Source: Scilla litardierei (lineage: Eukaryota; Streptophyta; Magnoliopsida; Asparagales; Asparagaceae). From it: a stretch of DNA of 64,000 nucleotides. The position numbers and the translations under genes were made by a program. The notes beneath the pieces are model-generated. The model was given only the letters and a program-made list of their open reading frames with translations. It was not told where the DNA came from and made no database searches. Location: contig CM061134.1 of NCBI GenBank assembly GCA_030789695.1, forward strand, positions 59,093,334 to 59,157,333, given 5' to 3'. Shown piece by piece: positions 20,862 to 32,661 of this stretch (the first letter of the stretch is position 1; every line of letters begins with the position of its first letter).

Positions 20862-23067
20862 TGTACCGGCCACTTTTCTAGTATACGTATTTTGTGCGTA
20901 TTTCATTATTGTGCGAGGATTTTTGCGCTTGATTTCACCTATCGTATCCCATAGTTATAACGCGTGATTTGTACCCTCTCGAAGGTGCGATCGTCCCGGT
21001 ATTTTTATTTTATTTTTTCGGACGCCTTTAGACCGACCTGCTATATTCCCTTTATTTTTATTTTTCGGTCGACGCCCTCGCCTTACTTCCGCTGCTGATC
21101 GCCACCGGCGGCTCTAGCTGCTGCTGCCATCCCTTCGAGCCGCAACCGCTGCCCGCTGGGAACTCCCTCCGACGATGGTGAACCCTAGAGGCCCGAGCCT
21201 CATCTCCTCGCCATCGAAGCACACCCCCGAAACCCGCTGGCTGCAACCTCTTCCTCCCTCCTTCTCCATGCAAGCCCTCCCTCCGGTGGCCAAAACTCGA
21301 CGTCGACATCCCGACACCTCCGTTCGAAGCGCAGCGCCTTCTTTCGACCCCGTCCAATGGCCCCAGCCTGCCTCCTTTCGCCATCACCCTCGCGATGGCC
21401 GCCTCGAAGCCTCAGCTGGTCGACTTCTCCGAGCAATCCACGCCCCGCCCATCGACAGCTCTGAGAGCCTCCGCCTCCGACTTCAAGGGAACCGGTCATC
21501 CCCTTCAACCCTCCTCCGTGTATCCGGTAACCGCAACGCCGCACCTCACCGCTCTCCGACGAGCCAGCTCCCCCGAGCGCTTCCTCCCGCCCTCAAACAC
21601 CGGCGAGCTCAACTCCAGCCATCTCCAGCGCCTCACGCCGGCGTCACTCAGAACGGAGCCACCGCCCTCCTCTACACGCCCAGCATCCCCAGGGCTGCCC
21701 CTACGGCACCGACGACTGTGCCTCCCTGACCGCCGATCGCTCCACCTCGCCACCCTCGCTTGCAAGGCCCTTACTCCGGTGCTCGAAATCCACCCTCCTC
21801 TCCGAGCCGTCTGACGCCCTGCTGCTCCGCTCCGACATCTCATCCAGCCCGCAACACCCACGTCGCACATCACCTCGTCGCTGCCTCTGCCGAGTGCCTC
21901 TACCAGAGATCGTCTTCGTCTGCATTGGCCGTCCGCACCGTCACCTGCAAGTATCAGCGAATAGGAGAGAAACGAAACGAATTATGAGTTGGTTTAATGC
22001 ACGTGAACCCCATAGCTTCAACTGTACCAACCTACTAGTCTCTGGCTTGATAGTACACAAAGGCTAGTTGAACTTAGAGTAATGTTTAGTGCAGCCTATA
22101 AGTTATTGGAACAGCTTCCTATGCTTAAAGTAACATATGAGTTGTGTATTTATATGGCCTATGTAAGAGCAGAACTTGTTATAAGTATAACGTTAGGTAG
22201 TACAGTTATGTTAGTCTATAGTAATATGTTAGTGCATACTTGTAGTTAATTATAATTATATTATTATGTGATAATTCCAATGGCATTATTATTAGTTAAA
22301 TTCTTTAGTTTGATGTTAAATCGTCTCATGACGCAGAGACAGTCACGCTCCCGTTCGACCCCGTGAACACAAAAGACCAGTGATGAGATGTTCCGAAAAT
22401 TGGAGTCGTGACGCGATCCGCTACCGTTGCCAGACCCAACGTCAGATTCGTGCGCGATCGTCAAAAGGTTAGTCCCCTAACTCGTAGCAAACCCACATCG
22501 TAGCAAAACTGAAAACCTAACTAAAATCGTCAACTTAACACATTAAATTTACTTTCTGCTCCTTAAAACGATGTGGAACCGTAGATCGACGATCGGACTT
22601 TTTTTTGACTGTGCACATAGGATAGAATCGTCGGATAGGCTGAACGGACATCTTGACTTGTGACTGTTAGGGTAGCCACATCCAACCTAGAAATGAACCT
22701 AAATAAGATTTATTGAAAATCGCGACCTGATACCGTCGCCGTGACCCCTGTTTCAGACGAACTACCGCGGACGAGACGCCTGGACGAGACGCCCAAGATG
22801 GACGACACACTCACCACCGCAGGCAAGTGTATCCACTTGCACTTTTGGCCGTGCTTAGGCCTTAGTTTGTTAGAACTGTTAACTGAGAACAAAGAGAACT
22901 AGACATGAAATGATAGCGTCCGGAACGTCCCGTGACGGCTCAGACTTGACGACGAAGTCTGAGCCCAACAATAACAACTTTTGACATCGTAGGACTATCT
23001 TGTGTGTGCGTGCGTGTGGACACCATAGAATAACCTTTTCTGTCTTGTCACATCCCGTCCCGTCTTG

Positions 23068-23322
23068 CACAGCCCAGAGGGCAATAGGGCACTCTCTGAG
23101 TGATCCCTTGGCTTGATACACAGCCCAGAGGGCAATAGGGCACTCTCTGAGTGATCCCTTGTCTTCATACACAGCTCAGAGGGCAATAGGGCACTCTCTG
23201 AATGATCCCTTGTCTTGATACACAGCCCAGAGGGCAATAGGGCACTCTCCGAGTGATCCCTTGTCGTGATACACAGCCCAGAGGACAATAGGGCACTCGC
23301 CAAGCTAGAGCGAGTGATCCCT
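23068..23322 (+). repeat. 51-bp tandem repeat, five units
   Basis: Units start at 23068, 23119, 23170, 23221 and 23272, exactly 51 bp apart, each beginning CACAGCYCAGAGG and containing GGGCACTCTCYGARTGATCCC. Each unit has a CACTC/GAGTG-type inverted repeat; the last has CACTCGC/GCGAGTG with a 9-nt loop. The 3' LTR carries four units (from 29360, 29411, 29462 and 29513). Confidence 0.92.
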
Positions 23323-23682
23323 TGTCTTGTCATGTCTTGAATACTTGGGTTTGGGGTAGGGTTGAGCGTGCGCATGCTAAGAGGGTCTGATCCCCCTCAA
23401 ACCGTAAGGCGTGAACCCTTTCGTGTCACACGTGTCTTGTCTTGTCTCGCCATTTCCCGATTTGTCTTGACACCTGTTAGGTTAGTCCCGTAGTTTGGTA
23501 GCACACGCTACGACTACTACTTGTCACGTTTTACTTTCCTGCTACGTTTTACTTTCGGTCACGTTAGGTTAGTCCCGTAGTTTTGTTCCTCTGTTATAAC
23601 CTCAGCATGCTAATCAACCAGTAAACCGTTGTTAAATAGTCGATACACTTGCAGTTTGGTCTAACCCCTTTTTGTAGACCTT

Positions 23683-23723
23683 ACCTGACGTACAGTTCCT
23701 TCTTTTGGTGCTGTACGTCAGGT
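23683..23723. promoter_or_regulatory. 13-bp perfect inverted repeat with TGACGT cores
   Basis: ACCTGACGTACAG (23683-23695) and CTGTACGTCAGGT (23711-23723) are exact reverse complements separated by 15 nt. Each arm carries a TGACG core, the binding motif of TGA-type bZIP factors. The 3' LTR has the same pair near 29900-29940. The diverged LTR at 855-2832 has an imperfect version. Confidence 0.7.
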
Positions 23724-23819
23724 GTGAAGCCAGAGTTCGTGGACGAGGCAGACTTACCGGAGTACGTGGAGCCCGAGGACGTCGACCCGGAGGACGTACC
23801 TGACGAGGACCAGACTTAG
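23721..23819 (+). other. Acidic exon-like frame in the 5' LTR
   Basis: 32 codons and TAG. Residues include EFVDEADLPEYVEPEDVDP and end in PDEDQT. It starts just after CTGTACGTCAG, a possible splice acceptor. The frame is open upstream to about 23641 but unlike any known protein. The product would be strongly acidic. The same frame is found in the 3' LTR (29938-30036, one Ala-to-Thr and one Lys-to-Glu change) and in the diverged LTR (1206-1304). Confidence 0.45.
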
Positions 23820-24118
23820 AGGTCTCTTCTACCACGGACGTTCAGAGGTTACTACTTTTAGCTTCTCTCTTTCGGTAGTTGTTGCCATGCTTAGGCTTCC
23901 ATCTACTTTTGTACTCGCTGGATATTAACTCTTTATATTAATGAATGCAACTTTCTTTCTGTACTTCCTGTTGTTTCGAACTTTATAAATGCAAGAACCT
24001 GAAAATTTTAAGATGGTACCCCCCTACAGACGCTTATTGGGTCCGAGCTTCACAGCTCCGGCCCAAGCGGGCCTTAGTCACGCTTCGCCTCCGTAGTTTT
24101 GGGAAGCGGGACGTGACA

Positions 24119-25023
24119 GGTTTTAGTGGTGGCCCATGCAGGTCTCGCAAAAAGTTCGGAACAATAAGAGTACCGCATTCATTTAATATCCATGTACAAG
24201 TCTAAATTAGGTTTTCCCAGTCTTAGATGGTAGGAAGATTTAGATAGACGTCCAGGTTTGATAGTCAGGCGCCTTGGTTAATATTTAGTCATAGACGTCT
24301 TAGGATACCCTAGTAGCCCTCACTTGACTCTGACCGTGTTAGATTTCTAGAGCCCTTCTTTTAGTCCTTCGCTCGGGTCCATCGACTTCGGGCCCAGCAG
24401 AACTAACCTTGATTCTCTTAGGAACCTTCCCATTAGATCCTGGTTACAGTCTAGCTCATTAGGAAATTTTAGTGCCGAGCTCTCCTGATCTTTAGACGAC
24501 CCAATAATTAGAATCCCTGACTTCTAGCTTCTTTCTGATCATTACCCTCTCGTGTTATCGACCGTAGAGTTCTATCTTAGCTTCATGAATCGTATCCTAA
24601 GTGTATCCATCATGCGATCTTTTTCCTTTCTCCCAATTCACGTGATCGCTTCCTGACGATTATCGTCGATCCTTCGAATCTTTCCATATGCCAATTCTGT
24701 CTTCCTTTAAAGGTATTTTCGAAATTCATTATTAAATTCTTCCCTCAGTTTAACTTCTTTGAAAACTCTTATTAAATATTTAAAATTTCTTATTTCCGAT
24801 TGAGTTAAAAAAAATTGTTTCGCAAATTTTGAAACCTTCTTGGTCATAAATTTTAAGTGACGGTATCGCACTTATTTTCGAATCGGTATACTTCGTATTT
24901 TAGTTTTAAAACTTTGTTACCATTTTGGGAATTCAATATATCATTTTTCTAAACTACGAAATTTATTTCTAACCACTTACCGTATATACTTTTAGAATAT
25001 TTTCTAAACTAGAGAGAACTCCA

Positions 25024-25058
<35 letters not shown>

Positions 25059-26858
25059 ATCAGTTCTATGTTCTTCGTGCTCACATTTCAAAATCTTTGT
25101 GTAAACCTATCTTCATTTGCAAAACGATCGTTTCTCACCCTACCCATCCTTCCTTCGTCTTACTTTTTCCAAAATTTTAAATTTGCTACATCTGCTCACT
25201 TTTAAGTGTATATATATATATATATATATATTATGATACCATATTTTGCACAAAATCCTTCTTTCATCGTTAAATCATTTTTAGCAATATTTTTGTCCCG
25301 TCTATCCGACTATCTTCTTATCCTCGCCTTACCTGACTTCGTTCTTTCGATCTTGTTTCGTGTCGCTTTTGGTTTCGGTCTCCTTCTTTTATGTAGACAT
25401 CAGTGCCTGTAGTTGACTATGTCATCCCTAGCTAGTAGTGGGCCCTTTGGTTTGTGATGTCGTCGTAATGTATATATATAGGTATAATGTGTAGACCTGT
25501 ATAAGTGTGTTACCTTTAGGATCTTGATGATCGTCTCTTGTGTCTTGTATGCATGCTCAGTGTGGTCCATGACATACATATGGAGTTGTCTGAATGATGG
25601 TATTCACATTTGTGTGGACAACGTCATAGCAGACAAATTCCCTAGACTTAGTCTTTTCGTACTATTGGACAGTTTATATTGGCTGCATGTGATTGTATCA
25701 AAACCTTTTGTTTTCCTTTAAACCAAATCTTTATGGTTTTCGAAACTAGCTCTCGAGATCACAAATCACTTATCCTACCTCATCCATTACCACAACTCCA
25801 CACGGTTTTCCAAATGTTTTAAAATATGTTATTGGCCTTAAGTTTCCCTTTCTCTTCTCTCTTCTTTCTCCCTTCGAAATGTTATGCTTATTGTTGTTAT
25901 ATTATTGGGACTAGCTATTGTTATTTTAGGATCTTGTGTGCGGGTAGGTATAGCGTGTGGTGAGATATATAATAGCGATGATTAATTAATTTTGAGACAC
26001 AAAGATATGAGATTAGAATCATTTGGATGAAAGGAATGAGCTGTCCAGGACTCGTCTACAAATGTGTGATTGACTCAATGGAGAACTCTGATTGGATAAA
26101 ATTATATACATTAAGATGAGAACTTTTTAGACATGGAATTTGGACAAGTGAAGATAGCTAGGAAGGTATAGTATGAGTTCGGGTGATCATCAGAATGAGT
26201 AGAGCATTTAAAGCATCAAGACTTGATTATTAAGTTGACGCATGAAGACATTGGGAATAACACGACGTGTCGAGATAAATGGATGGTTAGGTAGTCGGAC
26301 TTAATATTGGTTGGGATTAGTTATAGTGAGTAGGATGAGATGTGATTCTGATAGTTAAATTATTTGGCGGGTAAATTTATGGGAAGATATGACAAGGAAT
26401 GTATTGAGGACACGGCGATTGTTGATTTGTGAAAGGTGTTATAAGATAGACAAAGTTCATCTTGGATTGGTGATCGACTAGAACATAATTTTAGCGATTG
26501 ATTAATATAGAGAAGAGATTGAGAAATTTAAAGATGTTATGGAGCGATGATGTTTAATGGAGTGGTATGGTATGAGAAGATGATTATTATTCTTTCATGA
26601 GAACTTGGGTTGGAAATTTGAACAGCAGTGATGGGTCTATAGTTAAGTGTTAGGACGTGAGATTAGTTGTGGCTTTATCCAGGGAAAAGACGGGTTATGA
26701 TGGATTATTGGAGGAACGATGTTGAAGTTATAGGATTAGAGATCATTGTGTGGAAGATGGGAGTTATAGGCTTAGGTATTTATCGACTTATTATTATTAT
26801 TATTTATTATTAGTATAAGTGATTCCGAGGACGGAATCATTTCTTAAGGTGGGTAGGA
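24119..26858 (+). other. Non-coding internal region of the LARD-like element
   Basis: No gag, pol or chromodomain frame can be read. The primer site position reads TTTAGTGGTGGCCCATGCAG, resembling a decayed TTTAGTGGTATCAGAGC site. It contains ATT and TA microsatellites (25025-25058, 25208-25231, 26795-26815). The last 40 bases carry the chromodomain-end-like sequence and polypurine tract. Confidence 0.6.
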
Positions 26859-29800
26859 TGTAACGGCCACTTTTCTAGTATACGTATTTTTTGCGTATTT
26901 CATTATTGTACGAGGGTTTTTGCGCTTGATTTCACCTATCGTATCCCATAGTTATAACGCGTGATCGGTACCCTCTCGAAGGTGCGATCGTCCGGGTATT
27001 TTTATTTTATTTTTTCGGACGCCTTTAGACCGACCCACTATATTCCCTTTATTTTTAATATTAATACCCTTAAGTATTCAAATTCAAATTTTATACGTTT
27101 TTTAAACAAATCAAATCCTAACTAACCCATCACGTACCCCCACTTCACACGTCACCCCATTACCCCCCATATCTCTCTCTCTCTCTTCCTATTATATATA
27201 ACCTAATTGAAACCTAGGGCTACCCTTTCTCCTCAGCCGCACAAAATATTATAACCCTAATACTTTTCTTCCTCTAACCTATATTATAAGCACCCTAGCC
27301 CCTCTATTTCCCTCAGCCCACACGACGGCCAGCCTCCAGCCGGTCTGCCCACGACAACCGGTCGACGCCCTCGCCTTACTTCCGCAGCTGATCGCCACCG
27401 GCGGCTCTAGCTGCTGCTGCCGTCCCTTCGAGCCGCAACCGCTGCCCGCTGGGAACTCCCTCCGACAACGGTGAACCCTAGAGGCCCGAGCCTCATCTCC
27501 TCTTCATCGAAGCACACCCCCGAAACCCGCTGGCTGTAACCTCTTCCTCCCTCCTTCTCCATGCAAGCCCTCCCTCCGGCAGCCAAAACTCGACGTCGAC
27601 CTCCCGACACCTCCGTTCGAAGCCCAGCGCCTTCTTTCGACCCTGTCCGATGGCCCCAGCCTGCCTCCGTTCGCCATCACCCTCGCGATGGCCGCCCCGA
27701 AGCCCCAGCTGGTCGACTTCTCCGAGCAATCCCCGCCCCGCCCATCGACAGCTCTGAGAGCCTCCGCCTCCGACTTCAAGGGAACCGGTCATCCCCTTCA
27801 GCCCTCCTCCGCGCATCCGGCAACCGCAACGCCGCACCTCACCGCTCTCCGACGAGCCAGCTCCCCCGAGCGCTTCCTCCCGCCCTCAAACACCGGCGAG
27901 CTCAACTCCGGCCATCTCCAGCGCCTCACGCCGACGTCACCCAGAATGGAGCCGCCGCCCTCCTCTACACGCCCAGCATCCCCAGGGCTGCCCCTACGGC
28001 ACCGACGACCGTGCCTCCCTGACCGCCGACCGCTCCACCTCGCCGCCCTCTCCTGCAAGACCCTTACTCCAGCGCTTGACATCCACCCTCCTCTCCGAGC
28101 CGTCCGACGCCCTGCTGCTCCGCTCCGACATCTCATCCAGCCCGCAACACCCACGTCGCACACCACCTCGCCGCTGCCGCTGCCGAGTGCCTCTACGGAG
28201 ATCGTCTTCGTCTGCATTCGCCGTCCGCACCGTCACCTGCAAGTATCAGCGAAGAGGAGAGAAATGAAATGAATGGTGAGTTGGTTTAATGCACGTGAAC
28301 CCCATAGCTTCAACTGTACCAACCTACTAGTCTTTGGCTTGATAGTACACATAGGCTAGTTGAACTTAGAGTAATGTTTAGTGCAGCCTATAAGTTATTG
28401 GAACAGCTTCCTATGCTTAAAGTAACATATGAGTTGTGTATTTATATGGCCTATGTAAGAGCAGAACTTGTTATAAGTATAACGTTAGGTAGTACAGTTA
28501 TGTTAGTCTATAGTAATATGTTAGTGCATATTTGTAGTTAATTATAATTATATTATTATGTGATAATTCCAATGGTATTATTATTAGTTAAATTCTTTAG
28601 TTTGATGTTAAATCGTCTCATGATGCAGAGACAGTCACGCTCCCGTTCGACCCCGTGAACACTAAAGACCAGTGATGAGACGTTCCGAAAATTGGAGTCG
28701 TGACGCGATCCGCTACCGTTGCCAGACCCGACGTCGGATTCGTGCGCGATCGTCAAAAGGTTAGTCCCCTAACTCGTAGCAAACCCACACCGTAGCAAAA
28801 CTAAAAACCTAACTAAAATCGGCAACTTAACACATTAAATTTACTTTCTGCTCCCTTAAAATGATGTGGAACCGTAGATCGACGATCAGAATTTTTTTTG
28901 ACTGTGCACATATGATAGAATCATCGGATAGGCAGAACAGACATCTTGACTTGTGACTGTTAGGGTAGCCACGTCTAACCTAGAAATGAACCTAAATAAG
29001 ATTTATTGAAAATCGCGACCTGACACCGTCGCCGTGACCCCTGTTTCAGACGGACTACCGCGGACGCGACGCCTGGACGCGACGCCCCGGACGGACGACA
29101 CACTCGCCACTGCAGGCAAGTGTATCCACTTGCACTTTTGGCCGTGCTTAGGCCTTAGTTTGTTAGAACTGTTAACTATGAACAAAAAGAACCGGACGTG
29201 AAATGATAGCGTCCGGGACGCCCTTGACGGCTCAGACTTGACGACGAAGTCTGAGCCCAACAACAACAACTTTTGACATCGTAGGACTATCTTGTGTGTG
29301 CGTGTGTGTGGACACCCTAGAATAACCTTTCCTGTCTTGTCACGTCCCGTCCCGTCTTGCACAACCCAGAGGGTAATAGGGCACTCTCTGAGTGATCCCT
29401 TGTCTTGATACACAGCCCAGAGGGCAATAGGGCACTCTCCGAGTGATCCCTTGTCTTGTTACACAGCCTAGAGGGCAATAGGTCACTCTCTGAGTGATCC
29501 CTTGTCGTGATACACAGCCCAGAGGGCAATAGGGCACTCGCCAAGCTAGAGCGAGTGATCCCTTGTCTTGTCTTGTCTTGTCATACTTGGGTTTGGGGTA
29601 GGGTTGAGCGTGCGCACGGTAAGAGGGTCTGATCCCCCTCGAACCGTAAGGCGTGAACCCTTTCGTGTCACACTTGTCTTGTCTTGTCTCGCCATGTCCC
29701 GATTTGTCTTGACACCTGTTAGGTTAGTCCCGTAGTTTGGTAGCACACGCTACGACTACTACTTGTCACGTTTTACTTTCCTGCTGCGTTTACTTTCTTT

Positions 29801-30339
29801 TGTTCCTCTGTTATAACCTCAGCATGCTAATCAACCAGTAAACCGTTGTTAAATAGTTGATACACTTGCAGTTTGGTCTAACCCCTTTTTGTAGACCTTA
29901 CCTGACGTACAGTTCCTTCTTTTGGTGCTGTACGTCAGGTGTGGAGCCAGAGTTCGTGGACGAGACAGACTTACCGGAGTACGTGGAGCCCGAGGACGTC
30001 GACCCAGAGGACGTACCTGACGAGGACCAGACTTAGAGGTCTCTTCTACCGTGGACGTTCAGAGGTTACTACTTTTAGCTTCTCTCTTTCGGTAGTTGTT
30101 GCCATGCTTAGGCTTCCCTCTTTTTAGACTTTTGTACTCGCTGGATATTAACTCTTTATATTAATGAATGCAACTTTCTTTCTGTACTTCCTGTTGTTTC
30201 GAACTTTATAAATGCAAGAACCTGAAAATTTTAAAATGGTACCCCTACAGACGCTTATTGGGTCCGGGCTTCACAGCTCCGGCCCAAGCGGGCCTTAGTC
30301 ACGCTTCGTCTCCGTATTTTTGGGAAGCGGGGCGTGACA
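26859..30339 (+). repeat. Tekay/Del-type 3' LTR
   Basis: 3481 bp, TGTAACGGCCACTTTTC to GGAAGCGGGGCGTGACA. It keeps the promoter part missing from the 5' LTR, with a TATATATAAC box near 27191-27200, followed by the GC-rich transcribed block (27300-28260). It has four 51-bp hairpin units and the acidic frame at 29938-30036. The open frames 27561-28022 and 27688-28272 lie in the GC-rich block and are not supported as genes. Confidence 0.88.
27191..27200 (+). promoter_or_regulatory. LTR TATA box
   Basis: TATTATATATAAC precedes the GC-rich block by about 100 bp and is the best TATA box of the LTR. Its equivalent is deleted from the 5' LTR. Confidence 0.5.
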
Positions 30340-31099
30340 ATCGATTAGTTGACATTACTTCGTGATAGGCTAGATGAGATGAAGAAGGGGAAGAAGAAGA
30401 AGAAACCAAAAGACCTTGGCATCCATCTTCGCGAACCACCATTCACGAGAGATATGTTGGAAGCCCCTTTGCCAAAAGATTTTCACTCTCGAAGCTTAGA
30501 ATATGATAGCACTAGTGACCGTGTACAACACATGCATAGATACATGGATCTCGTCATGCATCTTCATGGTTTCATTAATGATGAAATACAGTGCCATGCC
30601 TTCTTAAGAACATTATTAAAGGGCTATTGACTAGTTTGACACTCTCAAACCTTAAAGCATTTCTAGTTTTCATGAACTCGCCGAGCTTTTTTCTTGGTAA
30701 TCCATTGTGACTAGGAAAAGGAGTGCTCATGCATTCACATTATCAACATGCAGTAAGGTGAGGGTGGGATATTGCATAAATACATTAAGCGCTTCAGCGA
30801 CTCTACGCTTGATATGAAGTGTAAGGTAATACTAATTAAACAATTTAGCATTCAACGGAAGATATACACAAAATCAAAATTTTTATACGACTAGCATATT
30901 CTACCAAGATGCTTGAAATTAATGCTAATTAAAAGTCATACCTTTGCGTGGATATTCTTACGTGATATCCGTGGATCCAAAACTTTTTCGGTGAAGTCTA
31001 TGCGTCGCTACTCATCTACCATGGTACTATTAAAGTCGCATAGTGGTAACCATCCCATCATGATCCACGTGCTCCTCCTGAGCTAATTGATGTGGCTGG
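29527..31099 (+). repeat. Tandem duplication, copy A (LTR end plus flank)
   Basis: 1573-bp unit that begins inside the 3' LTR at CAATAGGGCACTCGCCAAG, runs through the LTR end (30339) and target site ATCGA, and ends at GATGTGGCTGG in flanking DNA. It is followed directly by copy B. Confidence 0.93.
30349..30830 (+). pseudogene. Tat-type gypsy gag remnant, copy A
   Basis: Encodes PPFTRDMLEAPLPKDFHS, EYDSTSDRVQHMHRYMDLVM and CHAFLRTLLKG, matching the gag core of Tat-type Ty3/gypsy elements (family pattern PFT-x-I-x2-APLP-x-KF, YDGTSDPxDHL, CRAFPxTLKGSA). Frameshifts then lead to FDTLKP-x-SISSFHELAELF and a weaker EILHKYIKRF-like end. The rest of the element is gone. It lies next to the Tekay-type insertion site. 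Confidence 0.75.
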
Positions 31100-31916
31100 C
31101 AATAGGGCACTCGCCAAGTTAGAGCGAGTGATCCCTTGTCTTGTCATGTCTTGAATACTTGGGTTTGGGGTAGGGTTGAGCGTGCGCACTGTAAGAGGGT
31201 CTGATCCCCCTCGAACCGTAAGGCGTGAACCCTTTCGTGTCACACTTGTCTTGTCTTGTCTCGCCATTTCCCGATTTGTCTTGACACCTGTTAGGTTAGT
31301 CCCGTAGTTTGGTAGCACACGCTACGACTACTACTTGTCACGTTTTACTTTCCTGCTGCGTTTACTTTCTTTTGTTCATCTGTTATAACCTCAGCATGCT
31401 AATCAACCAGTAAACCGTTGTTAAATAGTTGATACACTTGTAGATTGGTCTAACCCCTTTTTGTAGACCTCACCTGACGTACAGTTCATTCTTTTGGTAC
31501 TGTACGTCAGGTGTGGAGCCAGAGTTCGTTGACGAGGCAGACTTACCGGAGTACGTGGAGCCCGAGGACGTCGACCCGTACCTGACGAGGGCCAGACTTA
31601 GAGGTCTCTTCTACCGCGGACGTTCATAGGTTACTACTTTTAGCTTCTCTCTTTCGGTAGTTGTTGCCATGCTTAGGCTTCCCTCTTTTTATACTTTTGT
31701 ACTCGCTGGATATTAACTCTTTATATTAATGAATGCAACTTTCTTTCTGTACTTCCTGTTGTTTCGAACTTTATAAATGCAAGAACCTGAAAATTTTAAG
31801 ATGGTACCCCCCCTACAGACGCTTATTGGGTCCGAGCTTCACAGCTCCGGCCTAATCGGGCCTTAATCACGCTTCGCCTCCGTAGTTTTGGGAAGCGGGG
31901 CGTGACAATCCATTAG

Positions 31917-32400
31917 TTGACATTACTTCGGGATAGGCTAGATGAGATGAAGAAGGGGGAGAAGAAGAAGAAACCAAAAGACCTTGGCATCCATCTTCGC
32001 GACCCACCATTCACGAGAGATATGTTGGAAGCCCCTTTGCCAAAAGATTTTCACTCTCGAAGCTTAGAATATGATAGCACTAGTGACCGTGTACAACACA
32101 TGCATAGATACATGGATCTCGTCATGCATCTTCATGGTTTCAATGATGAAATACAGTGCCATGCCTTCTTAAGAACATTATTAAAGGGCTCTTGACTAGT
32201 TTGACACTCTCAAACCTTAAAGCATTTCTAGTTTTCATGAACTCGCCGAGCTTTTTTCTTGGTAATCCATTGTGACTAGGAAAAGGAGTGCTCATGCATT
32301 CACATTATCTACATGCAGTAAGGTGAGGGTGAGATATTGCATAAATACATTAAGCGCTTCAATCGTTGCAACGCTTGATACGAAGTGTAAGGTAATACTA
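31917..32400 (+). pseudogene. Tat-type gypsy gag remnant, copy B
   Basis: Duplicate of 30349-30830 with the frame HGFNDEIQCHAFLRTLLKGS, then in shifted frames FDTLKP, SISSFHELAELF, TRKRSAHAFTL and EILHKYIKRFNRCN. Several frameshifts; no function expected. Confidence 0.75.
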
Positions 32401-32505
32401 AACAATTTAGCATACAAAGGAAGATATACACAAAATCAAAAATTTTCTACGACTAGCATATTCTACCAAGATGTTTGAAATTAATGCTAATTAAAAGTCA
32501 TACCT

Positions 32506-32661
32506 TTGCGTGGATATTCTTACGTGATATCCGTGGATCCAAAACTTTTTCGATGAAGTCTATGCGTCGCTGCTCATCCACCACGGTACTATTAAAGTCG
32601 CATAGTGGTAACCATCCCATCATGATCCACGTGCTCCTCCTGAGCTAATTGATGTGGCTGG
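32506..32661 (-). other. Unrecognised exon-like minus-strand frame
   Basis: The minus strand reads QLAQEEHVDHDGMVTTMRL in one frame and then, after a shift, VVDEQRRIDFIEKVLDP and RISRKNIHAK before a GTATGAC that resembles a splice donor. The same frame exists in copy A (30945-31099). It has the look of old coding sequence; I do not recognise the family. Confidence 0.35.

Larger units (their letters stand above)
20862..24118 (+). repeat. Tekay/Del-type 5' LTR
   Basis: 3257 bp, from TGTACCGGCCACTTTTC to GGAAGCGGGACGTGACA. Compared with the 3' LTR it lacks about 300 bp (the equivalent of 27058-27359), including the TATATATAAC box. It contains a GC-rich block (21080-21960), five 51-bp hairpin units (23068-23322), a 13-bp inverted repeat (23683-23723) and the acidic exon-like frame (23721-23819). 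Long open frames in the GC-rich block on both strands are compositional. Confidence 0.88.
20862..30339 (+). mobile_element. Tekay/Del-type non-coding LTR element (LARD-like)
   Basis: Two long LTRs (20862-24118, 26859-30339) enclose 2.7 kb without coding capacity. The internal region ends with GATTCCGAGGACGGAATCA, a stop and a purine run AAGGTGGGTAGGA just before the 3' LTR, a layout typical of the chromodomain end of Tekay/Del chromoviruses. The left flank is ATCCA (20857-20861), the right flank ATCGA (30340-30344), and the duplicated right flank ATCCA (31908-31912), which supports a 5-bp target duplication. Large non-coding elements with LTRs over 3 kb are known as LARDs. Confidence 0.85.
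31100..32661 (+). repeat. Tandem duplication, copy B
   Basis: Second copy starting CAATAGGGCACTCGCC (31100) with LTR end at 31907, target site ATCCA (31908-31912), and flank ending GATGTGGCTGG (32661). The copies differ by scattered substitutions and small indels, including a short deletion in the acidic LTR frame near 31576. Confidence 0.93.

Noticed and set aside
21058..21987. Several long open frames on both strands (also 27407-28272)
   Set aside because: They occur in overlapping frames on both strands of a GC-rich LTR block and show no domain; base composition explains them.
23068..23322. Regular 51-bp array as CRISPR or satellite
   Set aside because: Units are repeated over their full length with no unique spacers, and the array lies inside an LTR with its partner in the other LTR.
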